Assembly: GCA_035524275.1 (NCBI GenBank)
Contig: DATKPC010000122.1
Span: forward strand, 7,447-71,446
DNA length: 64,000 nucleotides
Source of the DNA: DATKPC01 sp035524275
GTDB taxonomy: Bacteria > Pseudomonadota > Gammaproteobacteria > Burkholderiales > Burkholderiaceae_F
Direction of reading: 5' to 3'
Notes under the pieces: generated by a model
Seen by the model: the letters and a program-made list of their open reading frames with translations, nothing else
Databases searched by the model: none
Told to the model about the DNA's origin: nothing
Made by a program: the position numbers and the translations under genes
Shown: positions 1 through 8,895 of the stretch, one piece after another
Layout of the letters: each line of letters opens with the position of its first letter
Position numbering within the stretch: the stretch's first letter is position 1

Positions 1-1
1 C

Positions 2-868
2 GTCGTCGCCGCGCTGGCGCGCGGCGACCTCACGCAGCGCGTCGACGCGGAGTACCGCGGCACGTGGGGGCGGCTGAAGGACGATTGCAATGCGACCGTC
101 GAGACTCTGGCCCGGACGATGGCCGACGTGCGGGCGGCGGCGCAGGCGCTCGACGGCGCCGCGGCGCAGGTTTCATCGACGGCGCAATCGCTTTCCGAGC
201 TGGCGTCGCAGCAGGCCGCCGGCGTGGAACAGGCGGCGCGATCCGTCAACGACATGTCCGGCTCGATCGCGCTCACCGCCGACCACGCGAACACCACCGG
301 GACGCTCGCCGCAGGCGTGGCGACGACCGCCCTCGAAGGCGGTGAATCCGTCCGCCGCACCGTCGAGGCGATGCGGGAGATCGCGGCGCGCATCTCGGTG
401 ATCGACGATATCGCGCACCAGACGAACCTCCTGGCGCTCAACGCCGCGATCGAGGCGGCGCGCGCCGGCGAGCACGGTCGCGGCTTCGCGGTCGTCGCGA
501 CCGAAGTGCGGACGCTCGCCGAACGCAGCCGCGTTGCCGCGGAGGAGATCGGGGCGCTCGCCGGCAGCGGCAGTACGCTCGCCGGCGACGCCGGGGCGCT
601 GTTCGCGCGCATCGTGCCGGAAATCACGCGGACCGCGGAACTCGTGCAGGCGATGGCCGCCGCAAGCGCCGAACAGGGCAACGGCGTCGGTCGCATCAAC
701 GAGGCGATGTCGCGGCTGGACGCGGCAAGCCAGCAGAATGCCGCCGCTTCGGAGCAGCTCGCGGCGACCGCCGAGGAGATGTCGGCGCAGTCGGGCCGGC
801 TCGGCGCGATGATGCGGTTCTTTTCCCTTTCCGCCCGCGATACCGCTGCAGCACCCCCGCTCAGTTGA
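2..868 (+). CDS. Methyl-accepting chemotaxis protein, C-terminal part (5'-truncated by window edge)
   Basis: The reading frame is open from the first bases of the window, so the gene starts upstream. The visible 288 residues begin with the end of a HAMP-like segment (LARGDLTQRV) and continue as the long helical cytoplasmic signalling domain. The hairpin tip, the most conserved part of chemoreceptors, is clear: DDIAHQTNLLALNAAIEAA, followed by GRGFAVVATEVRTLAERS. This tip contacts CheW and CheA and transmits ligand occupancy to the flagellar motor. The sensor domain lies outside the window, so the ligand cannot be inferred. The C-terminus is Ala/Ser-rich with no CheR-tethering pentapeptide. 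The stop overlaps the end of the convergent SGNH hydrolase gene by 8 bp. Family assignment is firm. Confidence 0.95.
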   Translation, partial: VVAALARGDLTQRVDAEYRGTWGRLKDDCNATVETLARTMADVRAAAQALDGAAAQVSSTAQSLSELASQQAAGVEQAARSVNDMSGSIALTADHANTTGTLAAGVATTALEGGESVRRTVEAMREIAARISVIDDIAHQTNLLALNAAIEAARAGEHGRGFAVVATEVRTLAERSRVAAEEIGALAGSGSTLAGDAGALFARIVPEITRTAELVQAMAAASAEQGNGVGRINEAMSRLDAASQQNAAASEQLAATAEEMSAQSGRLGAMMRFFSLSARDTAAAPPLS

Positions 869-3722
869 CCGGCAGCACGACGGTCGCATAGCCGGCGCCA
901 CCGCTTCCGGTGCAGGTCAACGTGTAGTACGACGTCGCGGCAGGGCTGACCGCGAGGCTCCCCGAGATCGATTGCGGGCCATACCAGCTCCCGCCGGCGA
1001 TGCAGGAGGTCGCCCCCGTACTCGTCCACGACAAGGTCGCGCCGGATCCGGACGCGATCGAAGCCGGCACCAGGCTGAGCGAGACGACCGGGGCCGCCGT
1101 GCCGACCGCGTACTGGCCTTCGGCCTGCTGCGCCCACAGTTGACGGTAGTCGGCGCATCCGAGCGTCGTCGGGTGCAGCTGGTCCGACCCGATCAACGAC
1201 GGGTTCTGCTGGAAGAAACTGAAAAGGTCCGGGCCGGGAATGACGGTCGGATGATTCAGGTAGAGATTCTCGATCTGCGCATTCAGCCCCGGGATGTTCG
1301 CGAGGTGGGTCGGCTCCGGTGAATAGGGAATCGTCGGCACGACGGCGAGCATGCCCGCGCTCTCGATCTGCTCGACCATGGTCAGCATGTTGTTGTAGAA
1401 CGTCGTCGGGCTCGCGCCTCCGCCGGCATCGTTCGTGCCGAGATCCAGCGTCACGAAGCGCCCGTGGAAGCCGGTCAGCCAGGTCGAGAGGTAGGGGAGC
1501 CACGTCGTGCTCGTCCAGCCCGCCATGCCGGCGTTGACCTGCAGCGGCGTATTGCCCGTCGCGGCGTTCACCTGCGCCCCGAAGGCGGGCGAACTCGACG
1601 AGCTGGCGTAGGCGTGGCCCATGCAGTTGGCCGTGATCGAATCTCCTCCGAAGAACCAGCCGTCGGTGATGCTGGAGGCATCGTAGACGTCCATGTTGAT
1701 GTCGATGTCCGTATTCCCGGAGGAGCCGTCGGACGCCGTGAAGCTCGCCTGGATCCAGTTGTACCCGGCGAACGAAAGCAGATGCTGCAGCGAATTCTTG
1801 GTGTTGCCGGTCACGCTCGCCAGGGTGACCCAGCCGGAGGTCGGGACGGCGCCACCGCCGGCGGCCGCATTGGCCTGGATCGTGTACGAGCCCGCGTTGT
1901 TGTACCCGACGCCGCCACCCAGGGTGTGGTCGTAGTCGTACGTATCGTCGTTGTACCAGACGAGAAGCACGGACTGGCGCTGTGCGGTCGGAACCGCCGA
2001 GAGATCGTACGTGAGCGTCGACGGCACGCCGCTGGAACGCCATGTCGTCGCGTAGTCCGCATCGTCGGCGTTCGCGGCGGCGCTCTTCGAGCTCGACGCG
2101 TAGGCCGGCACATTGCGGGAAATCAGCGGCATGCCGGCCACCGCCACGGAGCCGATTCCCGCGGCCGGGCTGACGCTGACGGTCGTCGACGCGGTCGCCG
2201 TCGAGCAGGTCAACGTGTAGGTCGTCGTCGTGGTCGGCGAAACCGTTGCGCTTCCGCTGGTCGCCTGGCTGCCGCTCCACCCACCGCTCGCCAGGCACGA
2301 CGTCGAATTCGTGCTGGTCCAGGTCAGCGTCGCGCTGGCGCCCGCAAGGATCGCGACGGGGCTTGCCGACAGGCTCACGGTAGGCGTTCCCGCCGGAATG
2401 ACGGTGACGACGGCACTGCCGGCCGCCGATCCGCCGCTGCCGGTACAGCTCAGCGCATAGGTCGTGGTCGCCGCCGGAGCTACGCTCAGCGTCCCGCTCG
2501 TCGACTGGCCGCCGCTCCATCCGCCGCTGGCGGTGCAGGCGGTCGCGTTGGAGCTGGTCCAGGTCAGCGTCGACGCGCTCCCGGCGTTGATGGTTGCGGG
2601 ATTTGCCGTGATCGTCACGGCGGGCGGTGGTGGCGAGACCACCGTGACCGCGGCGTTCGCGGTGCCCTGGCCGCCCGGGCCGGAACACGTGAGGGTATAG
2701 GTGGCCGAGGCCGCCGGCGCGACGACGAGCGTCCCGCTCAGCGGCTCGGTGCCGGTCCAGGCCCCGCTTGCGACGCACGACGTCGCGTTCGAGCTGGACC
2801 AGGTCAGCGTCGAGCTGGAACCGGCGCTGATCGACGGTGGGTTGGCGCCGACGGTGACGGTCGGCTTCGGCGCGGCCGTTACGCTCACGGTCGCCGAAGC
2901 CCGCGAGGTGCCTCCGGCCCCCGTGCACGCCAGCGTGTAGGTCGTCGTTCGCGATGGTGACACGGAGAGCGAGCCGCTCGTCGCCTCGCTTCCGCTCCAG
3001 CCGCCGCTCGCGGTGCAACTTGCGGCGTTCGTCGTCGACCACGACAGCGTCGAGCTCGCGCCCGAGACGATGGAAGCCGGACTTGCCGCCAGCGCGATCG
3101 TGGGCGCCGGGATCCTTACGGTAACCGTCGCGTTCGCCTGGATCGACCCGTTGGCGCCGCTGCACGTCAACGTGTAGGTCGTCGTGGCCGTCGGCGACTC
3201 TGTTGCCGTTCCGCTCGTGGCAACGCTTCCGCTCCAGCCCCCGGATGCCACGCACGTCGTGACGTTCGTCGTCGACCAACTCAGCGTCGCGCTGCCGCCC
3301 GGCGTGACCGTCGTCGGACTTGCCGCGAACGCGATCGTGGGCGCGTTGCCCGCGAGGACCGTGAAATGCTGCGGCGGAAACAGCGTCTGCGTCGGGCTGA
3401 TGATGCCGATGCTCTGGCTGCCGAGCTTGGCGTCCGCGGGAACGGTGATCTGCAGCGTCGTGTCGCTGACGACGAGGAGGGGTGCGTCGTGCGCGCTGCC
3501 GATCCAGGCCGTCGTGAAGCCGGTGAATCCGGATCCGGACATCGTGATCACGGTGCCGATCGGGCCCGAGGTCGGCGTGAACCCGGTCACGGTCGCCGCC
3601 GACCACGCCGGGGGGCAGGCCAACGCGAGCATCGTGCCGGCCACGCTCGCGTGCAGCGCGATGCTGCGTCGCAACCGAGCCCACATCGCGCGCCACGAAC
3701 GGGACATCGAACGCGTCGACAT
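861..3722 (-). CDS. Secreted SGNH/GDSL-type hydrolase with IPT/TIG and six Ig-like repeat domains
   Basis: The 953-residue protein has a signal peptide (about 1-41), an IPT/TIG-like domain (about 43-122), five tandem Ig-like repeats of 72-77 residues (127-518), a region that may bind carbohydrate (about 525-690), an SGNH hydrolase domain (about 688-865) and a sixth Ig-like repeat (877-953). Catalytic blocks are visible: GGDS with nucleophile S695, GTND with N764, and DQLH with D847 and H850. Each repeat has the pattern ASP..I..G.S.TL.WS..N...C.ASGGW and ends TTYTL.C, so two cysteines per repeat may form a disulfide. Known relatives are extracellular esterases or deacetylases acting on polysaccharides; the substrate here is unknown. 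It is separate from the nirK-linked genes upstream (202-bp gap). The ATG start fits the signal peptide. Confidence 0.85.
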   Translation of the reverse strand: MSTRSMSRSWRAMWARLRRSIALHASVAGTMLALACPPAWSAATVTGFTPTSGPIGTVITMSGSGFTGFTTAWIGSAHDAPLLVVSDTTLQITVPADAKLGSQSIGIISPTQTLFPPQHFTVLAGNAPTIAFAASPTTVTPGGSATLSWSTTNVTTCVASGGWSGSVATSGTATESPTATTTYTLTCSGANGSIQANATVTVRIPAPTIALAASPASIVSGASSTLSWSTTNAASCTASGGWSGSEATSGSLSVSPSRTTTYTLACTGAGGTSRASATVSVTAAPKPTVTVGANPPSISAGSSSTLTWSSSNATSCVASGAWTGTEPLSGTLVVAPAASATYTLTCSGPGGQGTANAAVTVVSPPPPAVTITANPATINAGSASTLTWTSSNATACTASGGWSGGQSTSGTLSVAPAATTTYALSCTGSGGSAAGSAVVTVIPAGTPTVSLSASPVAILAGASATLTWTSTNSTSCLASGGWSGSQATSGSATVSPTTTTTYTLTCSTATASTTVSVSPAAGIGSVAVAGMPLISRNVPAYASSSKSAAANADDADYATTWRSSGVPSTLTYDLSAVPTAQRQSVLLVWYNDDTYDYDHTLGGGVGYNNAGSYTIQANAAAGGGAVPTSGWVTLASVTGNTKNSLQHLLSFAGYNWIQASFTASDGSSGNTDIDINMDVYDASSITDGWFFGGDSITANCMGHAYASSSSSPAFGAQVNAATGNTPLQVNAGMAGWTSTTWLPYLSTWLTGFHGRFVTLDLGTNDAGGGASPTTFYNNMLTMVEQIESAGMLAVVPTIPYSPEPTHLANIPGLNAQIENLYLNHPTVIPGPDLFSFFQQNPSLIGSDQLHPTTLGCADYRQLWAQQAEGQYAVGTAAPVVSLSLVPASIASGSGATLSWTSTGATSCIAGGSWYGPQSISGSLAVSPAATSYYTLTCTGSGGAGYATVVLPVN
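2169..3344 (-). repeat. Five tandem Ig-like domain repeats inside the SGNH hydrolase gene
   Basis: Residues 127-518 are five consecutive copies of one 72-77 residue module beginning at PTIAFAASP, PTIALAASP, PTVTVGANP, PAVTITANP and PTVSLSASP. The DNA is diverged between copies, so this is an old protein-level duplication and not a recent slippage array. A sixth copy sits alone after the catalytic domain, at the C-terminus. Confidence 0.85.
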
Positions 3723-3924
3723 TCGGCACCTCCGGATCGCAAGCGATGGACGGTCCGAAAACGCTATGCCTTTGGCGACGTGTTGTCGCGGCGGCGGGAT
3801 CGACGGGAAGCGGCGTCCGATGACCGGGCATCACGCGGACGTCAATGGCCAAGGCGCGCGGCGCGGTGCGGTTCGGCCTTCCTCGACCACCGTAGGGACG
3901 GAACGCTGCCGCAGGCGGCCGGCT

Positions 3925-5811
3925 TCAGCGCGCCGCGCCGGCGATGCCGCCCTCGTCCAGGTATTCCGCGAATTCGGCGTGCAGCGCTTCGCGTCCCTCG
4001 GCGTCGCTCGAGGCGACGTAGACCCGGTCCAGGTCCAGCAGGTAGAGCAGGCTGCGCGTGCGCACCAGCGCGCTCGTCGTCGCGTGCGGGCGCAGCACCG
4101 CGATGGCGTCCCGGAAGCAACGCTTCGCCGCTTCGTAGCGGTGCCGCGCCGCGTCGACGCTGCAGAGGTCGTGCATCGACTGCGCGAGATCGGTATCGAA
4201 GCGCGCCGGATCCGCGGCCGCCAGGCGGCGGTTGATCGCGAGCCCTTCGGCGAACGCCTTTTCGGCCTCGTCCGCCCGCCCGGTCCGCAGGTAGAGGTCG
4301 CCCAGGCTGCCCAGCGCGCGCGCGAGGTCGGGCTCGAAATACCCCGGGTCGTCGGCGGCGAGCAGGCGCAGGACATCGCGCGCTCCGACCTGCTGGCGCT
4401 CGGCGATCGAGGCCGCCGGCTGCGTCCGGCGCGGCAGCCCGCGCAGCGCCTCGAGGGTCCGCACGAGCTGGGGTCCGTAGGCCGTCGGATCGCTTCGCGC
4501 AAGGTCCAGCAGCGCGTCGCGCTCGTCCGACCAGCTCGCCTCCGCGTCGGAGTCGCGTCCGACCGCTCGATAGTAGTCGCCCAGGCGACCGAGCGTCGTC
4601 GCGAGGCCGGGCTCGAAGGCGGCGGCATTTGCCGCTGCCAGTCGCCGACGGATCCCCCGCGCCTCGGTCCACGCGTCCTCCGGTGTCGGCTCCGACGCCC
4701 CTTCGCGCGCGGCACCGGCATCGGCGGCAAGGTCGCCGAGCGCGTCGAGGACGTCGGCGAGGGCCGGATCGAAGACCTCCGGCGTCCCGGCAGCCAGCCG
4801 GCGCAGGATGTCACGCGCCTCGACCAGTGCGGCGCGCGCCTCTGCCGGGCGCCCGTCGGCACGCTGCAGGATGCCGATCTCGGCGAGGATGCGGGCGCGA
4901 CGCTCCAGGCGTTCGCTCGGCTGGTCGGTCGAGGCCGCGGCGGCGTCCAGCGCATCCTGCGCGATGCGGATCCCCTTCCCCGGCCTGCCGCTGCGCCGCA
5001 GGAACCCCAGTTCGGCAGCCAGGTAGTCGAGATCGTCCGGAACCCAGCCGTGCGCCTTCGCGTAGAGGGCTTCGGTGCCGACCTTTTCGGCGCCGGCCGC
5101 CGCATCCGTCAGGTCGTGGACCTGGGCGTCGCGCAGGGCCGTCAGCGCGGCGAGCGCCGTATCGCCCTGCTCCTGCGCGGCCAACTGCGAGTCGAGTATC
5201 GCGGCCGCCTCCTCGAGGCGGAAGGCGGCGACAAGGTCGTAGGCCTGGCGCGATGCCAGGTCCTGCCCCGGCAACAGGATCCAGCGGTCGAAGAGCTCGA
5301 GGTAACGACGGCGCCAGTCGACGATGGCGGACGAAAACGCGTTCGCGTCCGCGGCCCGCGCCGCCGCGGAGGCCAGCACGCGGACCAGGGCGACGAGCGT
5401 GGCCCGATCATCGGCGCCGGCTCCCGATTCGACGGGCGTCGCCGCGCGCGACGGCGAGTCCCCGGGCCGGGCGTCCCCGTGCCGCACATCGCCGGGCGGC
5501 AGGTCGACGGCCCTGGCCGCCCTGACCGCAGCGGCCGCGCGCAAGGCGGCGAGCGTCCTGTCGGCGGCGTGGACGACCGACCGCATCGCGCTGTCGTCGG
5601 CACCGACGCGATCCTGGAAGCCGCGCAGCGCAGCGATCAGCGGCGCGACCGCATCGGCTTCTTCGGTGCAACCGGCCATCAGCGTGCCGGCCGCGTAGAC
5701 GACGGCGTCGCGGCAGCCGTCCGGGATCGTTCGCTCCGTCGCCGCAGCAGAGGCGCAGGCGACGAGCGCGCAGGCAACGAGCGCGCAGGCAACGGGAATT
5801 CGCCGGCGCAT
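3925..5811 (-). CDS. Secreted alpha-helical repeat protein (TPR-like), function unknown
   Basis: The protein has about 628 residues. A signal peptide (MRRRIPVACALVACALVACASA) points to export. The rest is Ala/Arg-rich helix with recurring blocks of roughly 50-60 residues of the form 'DP..F.P.LA..L..LGDLY...GR..EA...' (for example DPGYFEPDLARALGSLGDLY and DPARFDTDLAQSMHDLCSVD). This is the look of tetratricopeptide-like repeats, which usually bind proteins. No catalytic motif is visible. I chose the ATG at 5811 because it gives a clean signal peptide; a GTG at 5832 would add seven residues. It lies 54 bp downstream of the SCO gene on the same strand and probably belongs to the nirK transcript, so a periplasmic role in nitrite reductase assembly is possible but unproven. 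Confidence 0.65.
   Translation of the reverse strand: MRRRIPVACALVACALVACASAAATERTIPDGCRDAVVYAAGTLMAGCTEEADAVAPLIAALRGFQDRVGADDSAMRSVVHAADRTLAALRAAAAVRAARAVDLPPGDVRHGDARPGDSPSRAATPVESGAGADDRATLVALVRVLASAAARAADANAFSSAIVDWRRRYLELFDRWILLPGQDLASRQAYDLVAAFRLEEAAAILDSQLAAQEQGDTALAALTALRDAQVHDLTDAAAGAEKVGTEALYAKAHGWVPDDLDYLAAELGFLRRSGRPGKGIRIAQDALDAAAASTDQPSERLERRARILAEIGILQRADGRPAEARAALVEARDILRRLAAGTPEVFDPALADVLDALGDLAADAGAAREGASEPTPEDAWTEARGIRRRLAAANAAAFEPGLATTLGRLGDYYRAVGRDSDAEASWSDERDALLDLARSDPTAYGPQLVRTLEALRGLPRRTQPAASIAERQQVGARDVLRLLAADDPGYFEPDLARALGSLGDLYLRTGRADEAEKAFAEGLAINRRLAAADPARFDTDLAQSMHDLCSVDAARHRYEAAKRCFRDAIAVLRPHATTSALVRTRSLLYLLDLDRVYVASSDAEGREALHAEFAEYLDEGGIAGAAR
5753..5796 (-). 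repeat. 15-bp tandem repeat in signal-peptide coding region
   Basis: About two and a half copies of a 15-bp unit (plus strand GCGCAGGCAACGAGC with one variant) encode the pentapeptide ALVAC repeated in the hydrophobic core of the signal peptide. The unit is a multiple of three, so copy-number change would alter signal-peptide length without shifting the frame. Confidence 0.7.
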
Positions 5812-5865
5812 CGCCGGATGCAGGATGTGCACGTGGCTGTCGGGTGGCCGCGCGCCCTGCCGCCG

Positions 5866-6477
5866 TCAGGCGCGACGTTCGAGTTCCTTCTTCAGCGGCT
5901 GCATCAATTGCGGGTCGATGGCGCCCAGCTTCCCGCTACGGGCGACGATGCGTCCCTCGCCGTCGAGCAGTTCGATGCTCGTCGAGTGGTTGAATTCGCC
6001 GCTCGCGAGACGCCGATACTGTACGCCAAGCAGCGCGGCGAGCTTGCGGGTGTCCACCTCATCCGCACGGACGAGCGTCCAGCGGTCATCGCAGCCGTGC
6101 GCCTTCGCGGTCCGCTTCAGGACCTCGACGCTGTCGCGGGCCGGATCGAAGCTGGCCATCAGGACGCGGATGCGCCGGCGGCCAGCCGCGGGCAGCGCGT
6201 CGACCGTCTGCCGGATCGTCTCGAAGATCATCGGGCACACCATCTCGCACGAGCTGTAGAACATGCTGGCGAGAACGGGGTTCCCGCGCAGCGATGCGAG
6301 ATCGAACGGGCGACCGTCCTGGTCGAGCAGCGCCGGATGCAGCTGGTAGATCGAGTTGCCCGGCAGCGGAATCTCGGCGCCGGCGGCACGCGGAAGTGCG
6401 GACGCCCAGGGGGCCGACAGCGCGATGCCGAGGCGCGCCAGCGCGCGCCGGCGCGAGGGATCGTGGATCGTTTTCAT
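5866..6477 (-). CDS. SCO1/SenC family copper chaperone / thioredoxin-like protein
   Basis: The 203-residue exported protein starts MKTIHDPSRRRALARLG, a twin-arginine-like or basic signal region followed by a hydrophobic stretch. It has the SCO copper-binding motif CEMVC (C77 and C81, CxxxC) and the conserved distal histidine in FNHSTS (H164). SCO proteins deliver copper to cuproenzymes, classically the CuA site of cytochrome oxidase, or act as thiol-disulfide reductases. Its position two genes after nirK suggests it helps load copper into the nitrite reductase; that is inference. Its ATG overlaps the stop of the SUMF1-domain gene by 4 bp, so the two are probably translationally coupled. An upstream in-frame extension was rejected because it runs into that gene. 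Confidence 0.88.
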   Translation of the reverse strand: MKTIHDPSRRRALARLGIALSAPWASALPRAAGAEIPLPGNSIYQLHPALLDQDGRPFDLASLRGNPVLASMFYSSCEMVCPMIFETIRQTVDALPAAGRRRIRVLMASFDPARDSVEVLKRTAKAHGCDDRWTLVRADEVDTRKLAALLGVQYRRLASGEFNHSTSIELLDGEGRIVARSGKLGAIDPQLMQPLKKELERRA

Positions 6478-7304
6478 GGTTTCTCCGGAATCGAGCGGGC
6501 GCAGCGGAAGCCCAGGCTGGCGGTCGTATCGGCGGCCACCAGCGACGACAGCAGCGCGATGCGCATCAGGACCGCGTAGCTGTCGCGATCGAGCACGCTG
6601 ATCGCTCCGGCGCCGCAGAACTTCAGCAGGTCGGGGTCGCCCTGCGTGCGACTGTCGCCGGCGATGAACAGCGCGTTGAAGTCCTCGACCCATTCCCAGA
6701 CGACGCCGTGCAGGTCCCGCACGCCGTAGGCGTTCGGCGCGCCTCCGACGGCCGGCAGGCCGGCGGACGCCGGCTGCTCGTACCACGTGAGGATTCTTTG
6801 CCGCCACTGGGGATCGGACCTCGCATCGCGCCGCGTCTCGTCGGCCGCCGCCGCGTACTCCCACTCGAGCCATGTGGGCAGGCGCGCGCCCTCGCTTTCG
6901 CAGAATGCCCGCGCGGCGAACCAGCTGACGTTCGTGACCGGTCGATCAGCGCCGGCGAGCGAGGCGAGTTGCAGCGGCGACCGCCAGTCGGCGAGGTAGC
7001 GTGCGTCGACGAAGACCTCCGGCGCGGCGCCTCTGCGCCATTCGGGATGCGTCACGACGAAGGCGAGAAACTCGGCCGCGGTGACCGGCTCGACCCGCAA
7101 CGCGAAGCGCGCGACGTCCACCGGCGTCGATGCGGTCGGCGAGTTGCCCTGCGGCAGGACGCTTTCGAACGTGCCGCCCGGCAGCGCGACGTAGGCCGGC
7201 GCCGCCGAAGCCGGCACGCCGGCCACGCCCAGCACCGAGGCCGCGCCGATCGCCGCGGCCCGCAGCCGGGCCCGGCCCATGCGAATGGCCATGGCGCGCC
7301 TCAT
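6474..7304 (-). CDS. SUMF1/formylglycine-generating-enzyme-domain protein, NirV-like
   Basis: The 276-residue protein has an N-terminal signal sequence (ending near ASA) and a SUMF1 fold: YVALPGGTFESVLP, then RPVTNVSWFAARAFCESEGARLPTWLEWEYAAA, then LHGVVWEWVEDF and the terminal GFRCA. These match the formylglycine-generating-enzyme superfamily (NVSW..A..FC...G.RLPT..EWEYA; G.VWEW; GFR). Members called NirV are commonly encoded next to copper nitrite reductases, and the gene directly follows nirK (42 bp). NirV's biochemical role is not established. The paired active-site cysteines of true formylglycine generators are not evident, so sulfatase activation is unlikely. ATG at 7304 was preferred over GTG at 7310. 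Confidence 0.8.
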   Translation of the reverse strand: MRRAMAIRMGRARLRAAAIGAASVLGVAGVPASAAPAYVALPGGTFESVLPQGNSPTASTPVDVARFALRVEPVTAAEFLAFVVTHPEWRRGAAPEVFVDARYLADWRSPLQLASLAGADRPVTNVSWFAARAFCESEGARLPTWLEWEYAAAADETRRDARSDPQWRQRILTWYEQPASAGLPAVGGAPNAYGVRDLHGVVWEWVEDFNALFIAGDSRTQGDPDLLKFCGAGAISVLDRDSYAVLMRIALLSSLVAADTTASLGFRCARSIPEKP

Positions 7305-7346
7305 GGCCACGACCGGTCGCCCCGCAGCGTCACTGCGGCGCCGACG

Positions 7347-8846
7347 TCAGTGTGCGGCAGGCGCGGCGGCACCGGCGACGGCTGCGGCGCGCTGCGCCTT
7401 GACGTCGTCGGCCGCGACCCGCCCCCCGGCATTGCCCCAGCTGTTCACGACGTAGGTCAGGATGTTCGCGATCTCGTCGTCGTTGAGCTGGTTCATCGGC
7501 GGCATGACAGAGTTGTACTCGCTGCCGTTGACGGTGACCTTGCCGTTGAATCCCTTCAGCACGATGCCGACTGCGCGCTTGAGGTCCGCCGCGAGGAAGT
7601 CCGACTTCGCCAGGGGCGGGAACACGCCCGGCAGGCCGCCGCCGTTGCTCTGGTGGCAGACGGAGCAGGTGCCGGCGAAGAGCGCTTCGCCGGCGCGGAC
7701 CTGGTCCTCCAGCGACAGCGCGCCCTTTTCCGATGCCGTCGTCGCCTGCGCCACCGCATTCAGGTTCGGTGCCGCGCGGTCCCCGAGGTACACGGCGTCG
7801 ACTTCCTTGCCGGAGTAGATCGCCTTGTCGGCATCGCCATCCACCTTCAGGATCGCCAGCGCGCCCTTGTTGAACGCGCGGAAGATCGAATGGTCGACGA
7901 GCACGTAGCTTCCGGGCACGCGCGTGCGGAATTCCGCGATGGCCGCGCCGCCGGCCGGTATCAGCGTCGTCTGCACGTTGCTCTGCATGTTCGTGCCGCC
8001 TTCGAACCGCACCTTGTCGAAGATCGCGCCGATGACATGGAAGCTCGAGACGAGGTTCGGGCCGCCGTTGCCGACGAACAGCCGCACCGTCTCGTTGACG
8101 TTGGCGTGCAGCGCCTTGTCGCCCGTCAGCGATCCTTCGGCACCATTGAACAGCACGTAGGTCGGCCGTTCGTCGATCGCCTTCTCCATGTCGAACGGCT
8201 GGTTGCCCTTCTCGCGATACTTTCCGGTCGTGTAGAAGTCGCCCTGCATCACGTAGTACTCGTGGTCGACCTTCGGAAGCCCCTGCGGCGGCTCGACCAG
8301 GATCAGCCCGTACATGCCATTGGCCACGTGCATGCCGACCGGCGCGGTGGCGCAGTGGTACACGTAGATGCCTTCGTTGAGCGCCTTGAACGTGAACTGC
8401 GATTCATGGCCCGGCGCGGTGAAGCTCGATGCTGCGCCTCCCCCCGGGCCGGTCACGCCGTGCAGGTCGATGTTGTGCGGCATCTTGTTCGCCGGATTGT
8501 TCTTCAGGTGGAACTCGACCGTATCGCCCTGGCGCACGCGGATGAAACTGCCGGGAACCGTCCCGCCGAACGTCCAGAACGTGTAGGTCACGCCCTCGGA
8601 GATCGGCATCTGCTTTTCGACGACCTCGAGTTCGACGATGACTTTCGCCGGATAGTGGCGCGCCACCGGAGGCGGCACGTTCGGCGGGCTGGTCAGCACC
8701 GCATGGATCGGCGGGCCCTGCGGAGGACCGAAATCCCCGGCACCGGCCCTGGACGTCGCGGCCATCAGCGGCGCAGACAGGCCGACCAGGCATCCGAGCG
8801 CCAGCGCGCCGCGGCGCACGTGGTCGACGATCGTCGGGTACGTCAT
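7347..8846 (-). CDS. nirK: Copper-containing nitrite reductase (AniA/NirK type) with C-terminal cytochrome c domain
   Basis: This periplasmic enzyme reduces nitrite to nitric oxide in denitrification. It has 499 residues: signal peptide (1-30), two cupredoxin domains (about 60-340) and a fused class I cytochrome c (about 380-470). Type 1 copper ligands are visible as H124, C165, H173 and M178 (PHN, YHCA, GMHVANGM). Type 2 ligands are H129, H164 and H319. The catalytic pair is D127 and H270. The haem site is CSVCH (394-398) with axial Met candidates M448 or M451. The C-terminal haem domain is the arrangement known from three-domain NirK enzymes such as that of Ralstonia pickettii, and can pass electrons directly to the copper domains. 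It is first in a likely operon with NirV-like and SCO genes. The upstream region holds FNR-type and NsrR-like sites. Confidence 0.96.
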   Translation of the reverse strand: MTYPTIVDHVRRGALALGCLVGLSAPLMAATSRAGAGDFGPPQGPPIHAVLTSPPNVPPPVARHYPAKVIVELEVVEKQMPISEGVTYTFWTFGGTVPGSFIRVRQGDTVEFHLKNNPANKMPHNIDLHGVTGPGGGAASSFTAPGHESQFTFKALNEGIYVYHCATAPVGMHVANGMYGLILVEPPQGLPKVDHEYYVMQGDFYTTGKYREKGNQPFDMEKAIDERPTYVLFNGAEGSLTGDKALHANVNETVRLFVGNGGPNLVSSFHVIGAIFDKVRFEGGTNMQSNVQTTLIPAGGAAIAEFRTRVPGSYVLVDHSIFRAFNKGALAILKVDGDADKAIYSGKEVDAVYLGDRAAPNLNAVAQATTASEKGALSLEDQVRAGEALFAGTCSVCHQSNGGGLPGVFPPLAKSDFLAADLKRAVGIVLKGFNGKVTVNGSEYNSVMPPMNQLNDDEIANILTYVVNSWGNAGGRVAADDVKAQRAAAVAGAAAPAAH

Positions 8847-8872
8847 GGATTCACCCCAGTTCGAGAGCGGAT

Positions 8873-8895
8873 AAGGTATATATGCAATGAATCTT
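8873..8895 (-). promoter_or_regulatory. NsrR-like operator overlapping the nirK promoter
   Basis: This 23-bp imperfect palindrome matches the 11-1-11 NsrR consensus (AAGATGYATTT and its inverted partner) at 17 of 22 defined positions by my count; outer arms AAGAT and CCTT are conserved. A flanking 7-bp inverted repeat GGATAAG / CTTATCC (8869-8899) adds symmetry. NsrR is a nitric-oxide-sensing repressor that controls aniA/nirK in Neisseria and relatives. The site would cover -11 to +12 of the predicted start point. No nsrR gene lies in the window. Confidence 0.5.

Noticed and set aside
3184..6579. 1131-residue open frame on the plus strand opposite the SGNH, TPR and SCO genes
   Set aside because: High-GC DNA leaves long open frames opposite real genes. 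The product is Arg/Gly-rich with no motif, and the minus-strand genes have clear domains and signal peptides.
5866..6873. 335-residue version of the SCO protein
   Set aside because: The first 132 residues would overlap the SUMF1-domain gene in another frame and read as Arg/Ala-rich noise. The ATG at 6477 gives a normal signal and SCO length.
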